DNA of 13,584 nucleotides, taken from assembly GCA_903864395.1 (NCBI GenBank), contig CAIPFQ010000231.1, positions 1-13,584 of the forward strand. The letters are read 5' to 3'. This stretch comes from an uncultured Chlamydiae bacterium (GTDB taxonomy: Bacteria; Chlamydiota; Chlamydiia; Chlamydiales; SM23-39). The translations under genes and the position numbers were made by a program. This document shows, piece by piece, positions 6,313 through 12,961 of the stretch. Each line of letters begins with the position of its first letter. Position 1 is the stretch's first letter. The notes beneath the pieces were generated by a model, which was not told the DNA's origin, did not search any database, and saw nothing but the letters and a program-made list of their open reading frames with translations.

Positions 6313-7140
6313 ATGCCCCCCTTCCCCCTCCCCCAAATCCCCTCCTGGATGAAAGGAATTTTTCTTTTTACGATCCTAGGAACAATCACCTCCCCTTGGC
6401 TTGGAAACGTCCTCGCCCTTTCGAAAACAGGCCTCGACCACCTCTGTTTATGGGAACTTGTCACCTATCTCCTGGTCTACGCCTTTCCTTCCGACATTCT
6501 TCATCTCGCTCTCAATTTAGGTCTCATTTGGATTTTTGGAACCAACCTCGCTCTGCAAATGAGCCCAAAGGCCCTTCTATCCCTCTATTTCGGCGCCGGC
6601 TTCTTTGCGGCTCTTTGCGCTTGGAGCGTGATGATTCTTCTCCCCACAAGCACATTAAGCGGCTGCACCACATCTGTTTATGCGTTTTTGACGACGTGGG
6701 CAATTCTAAACCCAAGATCTCACATTCTTCTTTTCTTCACAGCACCCATAAAAACGCGCCATCTTGTCTTTTTTCTTATCGGAGGAAACCTTCTCATCGA
6801 TTTGACTAGATCTCAATGGGTTCCTCTATCAGCCTATATTGGCGCCTGCCTTTTTGGATACTTTTTCGCACTTCTCTTTGGCAGAACGCGGAGCCTGATC
6901 CCCTTTTTAGAGCCTTTTGAAAATAAAGTTTTAAAATTCGCAGACTGGATCAGAGGTCTAAGGAAAACAAAATCGTCCCAAACAAAAATTTACGACATTA
7001 ACTCGGGAGAGCCAGTCTTAAATGACGAACAGTTTATGGACACGATGCTGGCAAAAATTTCTCTTCACGGAGAGAGCAAACTCAGCCGTGAAGAAAAAGA
7101 AAGGATGCAAAAAATTTCTCAGAAACTAAAGAGCCACTAG
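6313..7140 (+). CDS. Rhomboid-family membrane protein lacking catalytic residues (predicted pseudoprotease)
   Basis: Encodes a 275-residue inner-membrane protein with about six hydrophobic spans within residues 12-190 and a cytosolic tail. The rhomboid fold is suggested by the oxyanion-side His64-x-x-x-Asn68 in span 2, followed by a Trp-Ile-Phe-Gly turn. At the place of the catalytic Gly-x-Ser-Gly in span 4 it reads Gly117-Cys-Thr119-Thr120, followed by the expected Val-Tyr-Ala-Phe, so the serine is a threonine. At the place of the catalytic histidine in span 6 it reads Ala-Tyr175-Ile-Gly-Ala-x-x-x-Gly, so the histidine is a tyrosine. The tail (about 238-272) has the Leu-x-Lys-Ile-Ser...Leu-Ser-x-Glu-Glu-Lys pattern seen after many bacterial rhomboids (DUF6576-like, from memory). 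The start is ATG with AAGGA eight bases upstream. Its last 15 bases overlap the convergent 71-aa gene. Confidence 0.8.
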   Translation: MPPFPLPQIPSWMKGIFLFTILGTITSPWLGNVLALSKTGLDHLCLWELVTYLLVYAFPSDILHLALNLGLIWIFGTNLALQMSPKALLSLYFGAGFFAALCAWSVMILLPTSTLSGCTTSVYAFLTTWAILNPRSHILLFFTAPIKTRHLVFFLIGGNLLIDLTRSQWVPLSAYIGACLFGYFFALLFGRTRSLIPFLEPFENKVLKFADWIRGLRKTKSSQTKIYDINSGEPVLNDEQFMDTMLAKISLHGESKLSREEKERMQKISQKLKSH

Positions 7141-7341
7141 AGCCGCTTGCATTGCCTGAAATCCATGAAGCACCCCTTCTTCATAGCGAAAACCTGGGTG
7201 TCCTTCGAGCTCAGGAAAATCATAAGGCTGCAAGATATCATCTTCAGTCGCCCGAGGAAGAGTTTGACGCGCAGCTTTCAGCAAGACCCTCTTTTGTCCT
7301 TCAATCATCTCGTTGAGCAGCAGCTCCATTCTTTTTTCCAT
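7126..7341 (-). CDS. Small hypothetical protein (71 aa), probably chlamydia-conserved
   Basis: I do not recognise a named family. The protein is short, soluble-looking and mostly helical at its N-terminus, with a distinctive middle, Asp-Asp-Ile-Leu-Gln-Pro-Tyr-Asp-Phe-Pro-Glu-Leu-Glu (34-46), then Gly-Phe-Arg-Tyr-Glu-Glu-Gly-Val-Leu at 50-58. That well-ordered motif, plus a good GAGGAT ribosome binding site five bases before the ATG (complement of 7347-7352), argues that it is a real gene. It overlaps the 3' end of tadA by 41 bases in another frame and is presumably co-transcribed with it. At its 3' end it overlaps the convergent rhomboid gene by 15 bases. I have an uncertain memory that chlamydial genomes carry a small unnamed gene next to the tadA homologue. 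Confidence 0.7.
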   Translation of the reverse strand: MEKRMELLLNEMIEGQKRVLLKAARQTLPRATEDDILQPYDFPELEGHPGFRYEEGVLHGFQAMQAALVAL

Positions 7342-7795
7342 TGCGAATCCTCACATGTTTAAAAAAATCTTTCATAAGCTCTGCCGCCTCTTCCTCTAAA
7401 ACCCTGCCGACAACCTCAATCGTGTGAATCGGGTGATTTTGAGAAAAAAGATCGACCCAGCTTCCATTGGCGCCGACTCTAGAATCTGGCGCTCCCCAGA
7501 CAACTCTTTCCACTCGCGCAGCGAAAAGAGCCCCCGCGCACATGGCACAAGGCTCTAAGGTGCAATAGAGCGTGGTCTTTGCAAGACGCCAATTGCCCAA
7601 AGCCGATGCGCCCGCAGTGATGCAAAGCATTTCTGCATGCGCTGTCGCATCTTGCAGAAGCTCTACTTGGTTATGGCCGCGCGCCACAACGCGATCCTCC
7701 CTCACCAAAACAGCGCCAATAGGCACCTCTCCTGCGAGCTTTGCCTTTTGCGCTTCCTTGAGAGCCTCTCGCATAAAGTGAAAATCTCGATCCAC
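7301..7795 (-). CDS. tadA: tRNA-specific adenosine deaminase TadA
   Basis: Encodes a 164-residue zinc enzyme that deaminates A34 of tRNA-Arg(ACG) to inosine. The active-site signature is complete: His53-Ala-Glu55 (zinc ligand and proton shuttle), and Pro82-Cys83-x-x-Cys86 with Ala-Gly-Ala-Leu after it. N-terminal Met-Arg-Glu-Ala-Leu-Lys-Glu-Ala and Glu-Val-Pro-Ile-Gly-Ala-Val-Leu-Val are typical of TadA rather than of cytosine deaminases. The start is GTG at 7793-7795, overlapping the upstream gene's TAG by one base, with TTAAGG as a ribosome binding site. It is the middle gene of a three-gene minus-strand operon. The Ala/Gln/Arg/Asp end is dictated partly by the overlap with the next gene. 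Confidence 0.95.
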   Translation of the reverse strand: MDRDFHFMREALKEAQKAKLAGEVPIGAVLVREDRVVARGHNQVELLQDATAHAEMLCITAGASALGNWRLAKTTLYCTLEPCAMCAGALFAARVERVVWGAPDSRVGANGSWVDLFSQNHPIHTIEVVGRVLEEEAAELMKDFFKHVRIRNGKKNGAAAQRDD

Positions 7796-8454
7796 TAACG
7801 CCTTAATTCTTCAATTTGTTTTTGAAGGGAGCGAATCTGTTTTTTTAAAGCCTCTACATCGGTCGTATATTTCTTCATCACTCCCGCGATTTTACCCTCA
7901 TACTTCTCATGCAAACGCGCCAGTTCGCGCTGATAAGCTTCCGCCGTTTGAGCTCCCTTGCGAGTCTCTTCCGCCCCCTTTTCTTGGGCCTCTAACCGAG
8001 CCTCCTCTTCTTGAGCGGCCACGCGAAGGCGCGCAAAAACCCCCTCTGGAAAGACGACTCCATTGAGCACAGAAAAAAGATACACGGGCAAAGCGCCAAA
8101 TTTTTGTGCCACACCTTCAAGAATTTCCTCACTTTGCGCTTCACTCAAACTCTCGATTGCACTGTAATTTTGAGAAATCTGCCCCAAACGCTCAGCAAAG
8201 TGAGAATAAATATCTCCATGCTTAAACACCCAGCGGTTGACGACCCACTCAGAGAGCTCCTGATCTCCTGCCAAAAGATCTTTTGCATAGGCATCAAAAA
8301 TTTCTTCCAATGTGAGCCGATGCACGGAGCGATTACCAAAGTGAGCCTTGATAAATCCTGGCTTCGCAGGAAGATGATCCGTCTTTATGTCTTTTTTAAT
8401 AGCATTGAGAACAACCCCAATCCAAGGCTGTATAGTTTCAAATTGATTCTTCAT
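7795..8454 (-). CDS. Hypothetical protein with C-terminal coiled coil (219 aa)
   Basis: I do not recognise the family. Residues 1-145 form a compact, probably helical region with a Trp-Val-Val-Asn-Arg-Trp-Val-Phe-Lys-His-Gly-Asp-Ile-Tyr stretch (70-83) and Lys-Phe-Gly-Ala-Leu-Pro-Val-Tyr-Leu-Phe-Ser-Val-Leu-Asn-Gly (118-132). Residues about 145-219 are Glu/Ala/Lys/Arg-rich with heptad-like spacing, a likely coiled coil ending in a Leu-rich basic helix. There is no signal peptide or membrane span. A longer frame reaches an ATG at 8523, but I chose ATG 8452-8454: it has AAGGAA six to seven bases upstream, and a promoter (8482-8510) lies between the two candidates. It is the first gene of the operon with tadA. 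A role in translation or a chlamydial inclusion process is possible, but no function can be assigned. Confidence 0.8.
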   Translation of the reverse strand: MKNQFETIQPWIGVVLNAIKKDIKTDHLPAKPGFIKAHFGNRSVHRLTLEEIFDAYAKDLLAGDQELSEWVVNRWVFKHGDIYSHFAERLGQISQNYSAIESLSEAQSEEILEGVAQKFGALPVYLFSVLNGVVFPEGVFARLRVAAQEEEARLEAQEKGAEETRKGAQTAEAYQRELARLHEKYEGKIAGVMKKYTTDVEALKKQIRSLQKQIEELRR

Positions 8455-8481
8455 AAAAAATTCCTTTTTCAATTTCTTCAG

Positions 8482-8510
8482 AGCATACCATTCGAATCGC
8501 AAAAAGGCAA
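8482..8510 (-). promoter_or_regulatory. Sigma-66/70-type promoter for the coiled-coil gene and tadA
   Basis: On the minus strand TTGCCT (complement of 8505-8510) is followed after 17 bases by TATGCT (complement of 8482-8487); each box matches four of six consensus bases. Transcription would begin near 8475, giving a leader of about 20 bases that holds the ribosome binding site of the ATG at 8454. This supports the shorter start of that gene. Confidence 0.6.
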
Positions 8511-8515
8511 TGGGC

Positions 8516-8544
8516 TTGAACATTTATGGCAAATCTGCTACAAT
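8516..8544 (+). promoter_or_regulatory. Sigma-66/70-type promoter for rpsO
   Basis: TTGAAC (8516-8521), 17-base spacer, TACAAT (8539-8544), matching five of six consensus bases in the -10 and four of six in the -35. Transcription would begin near 8551, giving a leader of about 34 bases. Its -35 box is five bases from the -35 box of the opposing promoter at 8505-8510, so the two polymerases would bind back to back. Confidence 0.75.
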
Positions 8545-8570
8545 TCGTGTATTGACTTAAACACTTAATC

Positions 8571-8581
8571 GGAGAAACTCC
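8571..8581 (+). promoter_or_regulatory. Small hairpin containing the rpsO ribosome binding site
   Basis: GGAG (8571-8574), loop AAA, CTCC (8578-8581) lie just before the rpsO ATG at 8585. GGAG is the only Shine-Dalgarno candidate, so the hairpin could partly occlude it. With four pairs and a three-base loop it is marginal. In some bacteria S15 represses its own mRNA through leader structure, which makes the site worth noting. Confidence 0.35.
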
Positions 8582-8584
8582 TCG

Positions 8585-8854
8585 ATGTCTTTAGACAAAG
8601 GTACCAAGGAAGAAATTACTAAAAAATTTCAGTTGCACGAGAAGGACACAGGCTCTGCCGATGTCCAGATCGCTATTTTAACTGAAAGAATCGCTGAACT
8701 CACAGAGCATTTGAAAATTGCTCCAAAAGATCATAGTTCAAGACTTGCTCTCCTAAAACTCGTTGGTCAAAGGAGAAAGCTACTTGATTACCTCAACTCT
8801 ACGGACACCAAGCGTTATCAAACCTTGATCGTTCGACTCAACCTCAGAAAATAA
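8585..8854 (+). CDS. rpsO: 30S ribosomal protein S15
   Basis: Encodes an 89-residue protein, the exact family length, that binds the central domain three-way junction of 16S rRNA and takes part in an intersubunit bridge. Characteristic stretches are [10 protein letters not shown] (21-30), Leu-Thr-Glu-Arg-Ile near 31-35, Asp-His-Ser-Ser-Arg near 48-52, and Gln-Arg-Arg-Lys-Leu-Leu-Asp-Tyr-Leu (66-74). Start ATG, with GGAG ten bases upstream. It has its own promoter and is followed after 165 bases by pnp, an order conserved in very many bacteria. Confidence 0.98.
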   Translation: MSLDKGTKEEITKKFQLHEKDTGSADVQIAILTERIAELTEHLKIAPKDHSSRLALLKLVGQRRKLLDYLNSTDTKRYQTLIVRLNLRK

Positions 8855-8863
8855 AAAGACTCT

Positions 8864-8921
8864 CGTACAACTCTCTAAGCACTTCATACAGTGGCTAGAG
8901 AGTTGTGCGAAATTCTTTCGC
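8864..8921 (+). promoter_or_regulatory. Long hairpin between rpsO and pnp, probable RNA-processing site
   Basis: Bases 8864-8877 pair with 8896-8909 in a 14-position stem with a single G-U pair; within the 18-base loop a further short CACT/AGTG stem is possible. A second hairpin, GCGAAA (8907-8912), loop TTC, TTTCGC (8916-8921), follows at once and shares bases with the first stem. No T-run follows, so a rho-independent terminator is unlikely. In Escherichia coli a long stem at this same place upstream of pnp is cut by RNase III and is the basis of PNPase autocontrol, so I infer a similar processing element. Confidence 0.6.
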
Positions 8922-9019
8922 TAGACCCAAGACTTCAGTTCCCTTGAATATATTCCCTCTTGAACTCTAAACCCATTTATCCTACGCTTGGTCTCGTCAT
9001 TAAATGGAGAAACGCAAAG

Positions 9020-11131
9020 ATGCTACACCAAGAAACTCTCACAGTCCATGTTGGAAAAAAGACACTTACCTTTGAAACAGGCAAAGTCGCGAGACAGGCC
9101 AATGGCTCTGTCTTGGTTCGCTGCGGAGAAACAATCGTATTCTCATCCGCTTGCGCCTCTGCGACTGCGGGAGAAGGCATTGATTTCCTCCCTTTAAGAG
9201 TTGATTACCAAGAAAAATTTTCCTCCGCAGGGAGAACGGCTGGAGGATTTCTGAAGAGAGAAGGGCGCCCTTCCGAAAAAGAAATCCTCACCTCGCGCCT
9301 CATCGATCGCCCCCTTCGTCCCATGTTTGAAGAAGGGTATCATAATGAAGTCCAATTGCTCTCTTATGTGTTTTCCTATGATGGCACACACACACCTGAT
9401 ATTCTTGCAATTTGCGCCGCTTCCGCCGCGTTAACGCTCTCTGACATCCCTCTCATAAAACCGATTGGCGCTGTCCGCATGGGACTGATCGATAAGGAAT
9501 TCATCATCAATCCATCCGTTGAAGAGCTAAAAGTCTCTACGCTCGATCTCGTACTAGCTGGAACGGAAGATGCTATCTTAATGATCGAAGGATTTTGTGA
9601 CTTTCTCACAGAGGCGCAAGTCTTGGAAGCCATCGAAAAAGGACACGTCGCGATTTCCCATCTTTGCAAGGAGCTGGCGACTTGGCGCGAAAAAATCGGC
9701 AAGCCAAAGAAGAGAGACACCCTGAGAACCATTCCAGCAACGGTGACGCATGCAGTTCACACTGCCGCGAAAGATCTTCTCGAGTCTGCTTTCAAAATCT
9801 CCTCTAAACAAGAAAGAGAAATCGTGCTCTCTGAAATCCAGGCGACTGTATTAAAAAACCTTCTTCCAGCAGGCGCAGAAGGTCCCCAAGCCAAAACAGA
9901 TATTTTAATGGCTTATAAAAATCTACAGTCCTCTCTCATGAGAAAAATGATTTTAAAAGAAAAGCGGCGCATCGATGGTCGCTCATTCAAAGAGATCCGG
10001 GCGATCTATATTGAACCGTCTTTTCTTCCAAGAACGCATGGCAGTGTCCTATTTACTCGAGGAGAAACGCAGACACTCGCCGTTTGCACTCTCGGCGGAG
10101 AGAATACAGCGCAGCGCTACGAGGACCTTAACGGCGATGGGTTTGCTAGGTTCTATTTACAATATTTTTTCCCCCCATTTTCTGTCGGAGAAGTAGGGCG
10201 TATAGGCTCTGCGGGACGACGAGAAATTGGACATGGAAAGCTCGCAGAAAGAGCGCTTGCAAAAACATTACCGCCTCAAGAAAAATTCCCCTACGTAATT
10301 CGTATTGAATCGAATATTACAGAATCGAACGGATCTTCCTCCATGGCCTCTGTATGTGGCGGCTGTCTTGCAATGATGGATGCCGGGGTGCCGATTCAAC
10401 GCCCTGTCGCTGGGATTGCGATGGGTCTTGTTTTGGAAGGGGGCGAGCATGCAATTTTAAGCGATATCCTTGGCGCAGAAGATGCTCTTGGCGACATGGA
10501 TTTCAAGATTACTGGAGATGCCGAGGGAATCACCGCGTTCCAAATGGACATTAAGGTCGAAGGAATTACCCATAAGATCATGAAAGAGGCGCTTCACCAA
10601 GCGAAAGAGGGGCGCACGCACATTTTGCAAAAAATGCTCTCGATCTGCCCAAAATCGAAGGAAGAGATGTCGAGCTACGCGCCTCGCATTGAGACGATCC
10701 AAGTCAAGCCCAGCAAAATTGGCGTCATCATCGGCCCTGGCGGAAAGCAAATCCGAGCAATTACTGAAGAGACGGGAGCGCAAATCGATATCAGTGACAG
10801 CGGGCTTGTCAGTATTTCTGCCAATAACGGAGAATCGATGGCGCGAGCGAAAGCGATTATTGTCAATTTAACCTCCGAGGTCGAAATTGGGAAAATATAC
10901 AATGGGCGCATTACCTCTGCGATGCCTTTTGGGTACTTTGTAGAGATTTTTGGGAAAGAGGGCCTTTGCCATATTTCTGAGATCTCCAATCAAAGATACC
11001 AAACCATTCAAGAAGCTCCTTTCAAAGAGGGAGACAGACTCGATGTAAAAGTATTGGATATCAATGATCGAGGGCAAATTAAGCTCAGTCATCGAGCGGT
11101 GACGGAAACGAATCAAGGGCCTCACCGTTAA
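9020..11131 (+). CDS. pnp: Polyribonucleotide nucleotidyltransferase (PNPase)
   Basis: Encodes a 703-residue phosphorolytic 3'-5' exoribonuclease, a trimer acting in mRNA decay. Domain order: first RNase PH-like domain (about 10-220), an all-helical linker (240-320), the catalytic second RNase PH-like domain with Glu-Asp-Ala-Leu-Gly-Asp-Met-Asp-Phe-Lys near residue 490 (both catalytic aspartates present), a KH domain with Gly-Pro-Gly-Gly-Lys-Gln near 572, and an S1 domain (about 620-695). Length is normal. An in-frame TTG at 8960 would add 20 residues, but they have no Shine-Dalgarno site and do not fit the family N-terminus, so I use ATG 9020 with GGAG ten bases upstream. Long stretches, such as those around Arg-Val-Asp-Tyr-Gln-Glu-Lys-Phe-Ser-Ser, match chlamydial PNPase as I recall it. 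The RNA hairpin between rpsO and pnp probably governs its expression. Confidence 0.97.
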   Translation: MLHQETLTVHVGKKTLTFETGKVARQANGSVLVRCGETIVFSSACASATAGEGIDFLPLRVDYQEKFSSAGRTAGGFLKREGRPSEKEILTSRLIDRPLRPMFEEGYHNEVQLLSYVFSYDGTHTPDILAICAASAALTLSDIPLIKPIGAVRMGLIDKEFIINPSVEELKVSTLDLVLAGTEDAILMIEGFCDFLTEAQVLEAIEKGHVAISHLCKELATWREKIGKPKKRDTLRTIPATVTHAVHTAAKDLLESAFKISSKQEREIVLSEIQATVLKNLLPAGAEGPQAKTDILMAYKNLQSSLMRKMILKEKRRIDGRSFKEIRAIYIEPSFLPRTHGSVLFTRGETQTLAVCTLGGENTAQRYEDLNGDGFARFYLQYFFPPFSVGEVGRIGSAGRREIGHGKLAERALAKTLPPQEKFPYVIRIESNITESNGSSSMASVCGGCLAMMDAGVPIQRPVAGIAMGLVLEGGEHAILSDILGAEDALGDMDFKITGDAEGITAFQMDIKVEGITHKIMKEALHQAKEGRTHILQKMLSICPKSKEEMSSYAPRIETIQVKPSKIGVIIGPGGKQIRAITEETGAQIDISDSGLVSISANNGESMARAKAIIVNLTSEVEIGKIYNGRITSAMPFGYFVEIFGKEGLCHISEISNQRYQTIQEAPFKEGDRLDVKVLDINDRGQIKLSHRAVTETNQGPHR

Positions 11132-11146
11132 AGGAGAAGACGTTTC

Positions 11147-12955
11147 ATGCAACGCACCTTAGCGAAAGATTTGTTTCAGCATGTGGAAAAAAAAGTATGG
11201 GTGCGCGGGTGGTTGAATAACCTTCGCGCCTTTGGAAAGCTTTCTTTTCTTCTTTTGCGCGATCGCAGTGGCTTGATTCAGATCGTCATTGAGAATAAAG
11301 AGGAGCAGACAAAGGTTGCGTCTCTTCAGCCTGGATCGATTCTTTCTGTGGAAGGTTTTGTAAAATCATCCACGGCAGCCTATCGCGTTGAAATGATCGA
11401 CCCTCAGATTCGCGTAGAAAACGGGATCCAAGAAGTTTGTCCGATCGAATATTACAAGCCAGAGATCCATTCGGATTTGGAGTTTATTCTCGATCATCGA
11501 CCCATGGCTTTGAGGCATCGGCAAATCCAAGCAGTTTTTAAAATCCAAGCCGAGATCACCCATGCATTCAGGCTCTACATGCATGACACAGTGGAAGCCA
11601 CTGAATATTTTGCACCGAATATCATCGGAGCCTCTTCTGAGGGAGGCTCTGAATTTTTTAATGTCGATTATTTTGGATTTACAGCGACCCTTGCTCAAAG
11701 CAGCCAGCTGTATAAGCAAATGATGGTAGGCGTAAACGAGCGCGTTTTTGCCTTAATGCCTTTTTTTCGTGCAGAGCCCTCGCAAACAACAAGGCATCTT
11801 TCAGAAGGGAAGCAATTTGAATTTGAAATGGGCTTTTTCAATCATTGGCACGACATCCTCGATATTCAGGAAGGGTGCATTAAATTCATTCTCCAATATC
11901 TTCACACGCATGCAAAAGCGGAAATTGAGACACTCAAGGGGTCTATTGTCAAAGCTCCAGCGGACGTCCCCTTTCCTCGTATCTCCTTTGCAGAAGCGCA
12001 GCAAATTTTTTATGACAGAACGGGCATCGATGAGAGGAGCGAGCCAGATCTGAGTCCTGCGGCCGAGCGCGAACTGTGCGCATGGTCTGCGGAAACACAC
12101 GGAACGGATCTCGTGTTCATTCTCGATTGGCATACGACAAAACGCCCCTTTTATGCTTGTCCAAGCGAAAATAAGCCAGGCCTTACCAATACATTCGATT
12201 TGCTTTGTGCTGGGACGGAGATTACTTCTGGAGGGCAAAGACGCCATACATACGCTTCGATGGTGGAGGGGCTTCACGCCAAAGGGATGAACCCTGCAAA
12301 TTTTGAAGATTATCTGAGCATTTTTAAGTATGGAATGCCTCCACACGGAGGGTTTGGCATGGGGCTCGAGCGCATTACAATGACTCTGCTCAAGCTCAAA
12401 AACATCCGTGAAGCTTCTCTATTCCCTTCCGATACAAAGCGGATCGCGGGCAATCGGATGAAGGCGCACATTTTTTTTGGCGGAGAAAATATACGCAATG
12501 AAATGATCCGTTTGGCGCATAAAAAAGGAATTCCCTTCGAGCACAAGATTCATGAGGCCACACACACTTCAGAAGAGTCTTCTCAGTCTCGTGAAACGCG
12601 CAAAGAAGAGGGGGTCAAGGCCCTGATTCTTCGAGGCAAGCAATCGAAGAAAAATTTTCAATTTAATATCCCTTCTCATCTCAAGCTCGATATGAAATCT
12701 GTGGCGGAGATCGTGGGAGAAAAATGTGAGTTTGAAGACCCTGCAGTCCTCTTAGAGCGTTATGGCTTGGTCGTTGGCGGCATTCCCCCTTTTGGATTCT
12801 TATTGAATCTCGATACCTACTTTGACGAGGAGATTCTTCAAGAGCCTAGAGCGGCGTTTAACTGCGGTCTACTGACAGAGTCGATGATCATGCAATCGAA
12901 GGATCTAGTCGCTTTAGTGGAGCCAAAATTTGGGAAATTCACAAAGCCTGCATAG
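11147..12955 (+). CDS. Archaeal-type aspartyl-tRNA synthetase fused to a C-terminal YbaK (aminoacyl-tRNA deacylase-like) domain
   Basis: Encodes 602 residues. Part one (about 1-435) is a class IIb synthetase: an OB-fold anticodon-binding domain (15-90), then Gln-Ser-Ser-Gln-Leu-Tyr-Lys-Gln at 184-191 (AspRS usually has Gln-Ser-Pro-Gln, with the aspartate-binding Lys kept as K190), motif 2 Phe-Phe-Arg208-Ala-Glu...Thr-Arg-His-Leu, and motif 3 Gly-Phe-Gly-Met-Gly-Leu-Glu-Arg409. There is no bacterial GAD insertion, so it resembles the archaeal/eukaryotic-type AspRS (AspS2) that charges tRNA-Asp and sometimes tRNA-Asn. Part two (about 440-600) has a YbaK/ProX fold signature: Gly-Val-Lys491-Ala-Leu-Ile-Leu with the candidate catalytic lysine, and Gly-Gly-Ile-Pro-Pro-Phe-Gly at 544-550. 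YbaK domains remove mischarged amino acids from tRNA. The ATG has AAGGAG directly after the pnp stop. Which tRNA it charges or proofreads is unknown. Confidence 0.85.
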   Translation: MQRTLAKDLFQHVEKKVWVRGWLNNLRAFGKLSFLLLRDRSGLIQIVIENKEEQTKVASLQPGSILSVEGFVKSSTAAYRVEMIDPQIRVENGIQEVCPIEYYKPEIHSDLEFILDHRPMALRHRQIQAVFKIQAEITHAFRLYMHDTVEATEYFAPNIIGASSEGGSEFFNVDYFGFTATLAQSSQLYKQMMVGVNERVFALMPFFRAEPSQTTRHLSEGKQFEFEMGFFNHWHDILDIQEGCIKFILQYLHTHAKAEIETLKGSIVKAPADVPFPRISFAEAQQIFYDRTGIDERSEPDLSPAAERELCAWSAETHGTDLVFILDWHTTKRPFYACPSENKPGLTNTFDLLCAGTEITSGGQRRHTYASMVEGLHAKGMNPANFEDYLSIFKYGMPPHGGFGMGLERITMTLLKLKNIREASLFPSDTKRIAGNRMKAHIFFGGENIRNEMIRLAHKKGIPFEHKIHEATHTSEESSQSRETRKEEGVKALILRGKQSKKNFQFNIPSHLKLDMKSVAEIVGEKCEFEDPAVLLERYGLVVGGIPPFGFLLNLDTYFDEEILQEPRAAFNCGLLTESMIMQSKDLVALVEPKFGKFTKPA

Positions 12956-12961
12956 TTTCTT

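Noticed and set aside
8455..8523. Longer N-terminus of the coiled-coil protein from ATG 8523
   Set aside because: It lacks a ribosome binding site, and the promoter at 8482-8510 would lie inside it.
8864..8921. Rho-independent terminator of rpsO
   Set aside because: The stem is strong but is not followed by a T-run, and pnp follows without an obvious promoter of its own.
8960..9019. TTG-initiated 20-residue extension of PNPase
   Set aside because: No Shine-Dalgarno site before the TTG, and the extra residues do not resemble the family N-terminus; ATG 9020 has GGAG upstream.
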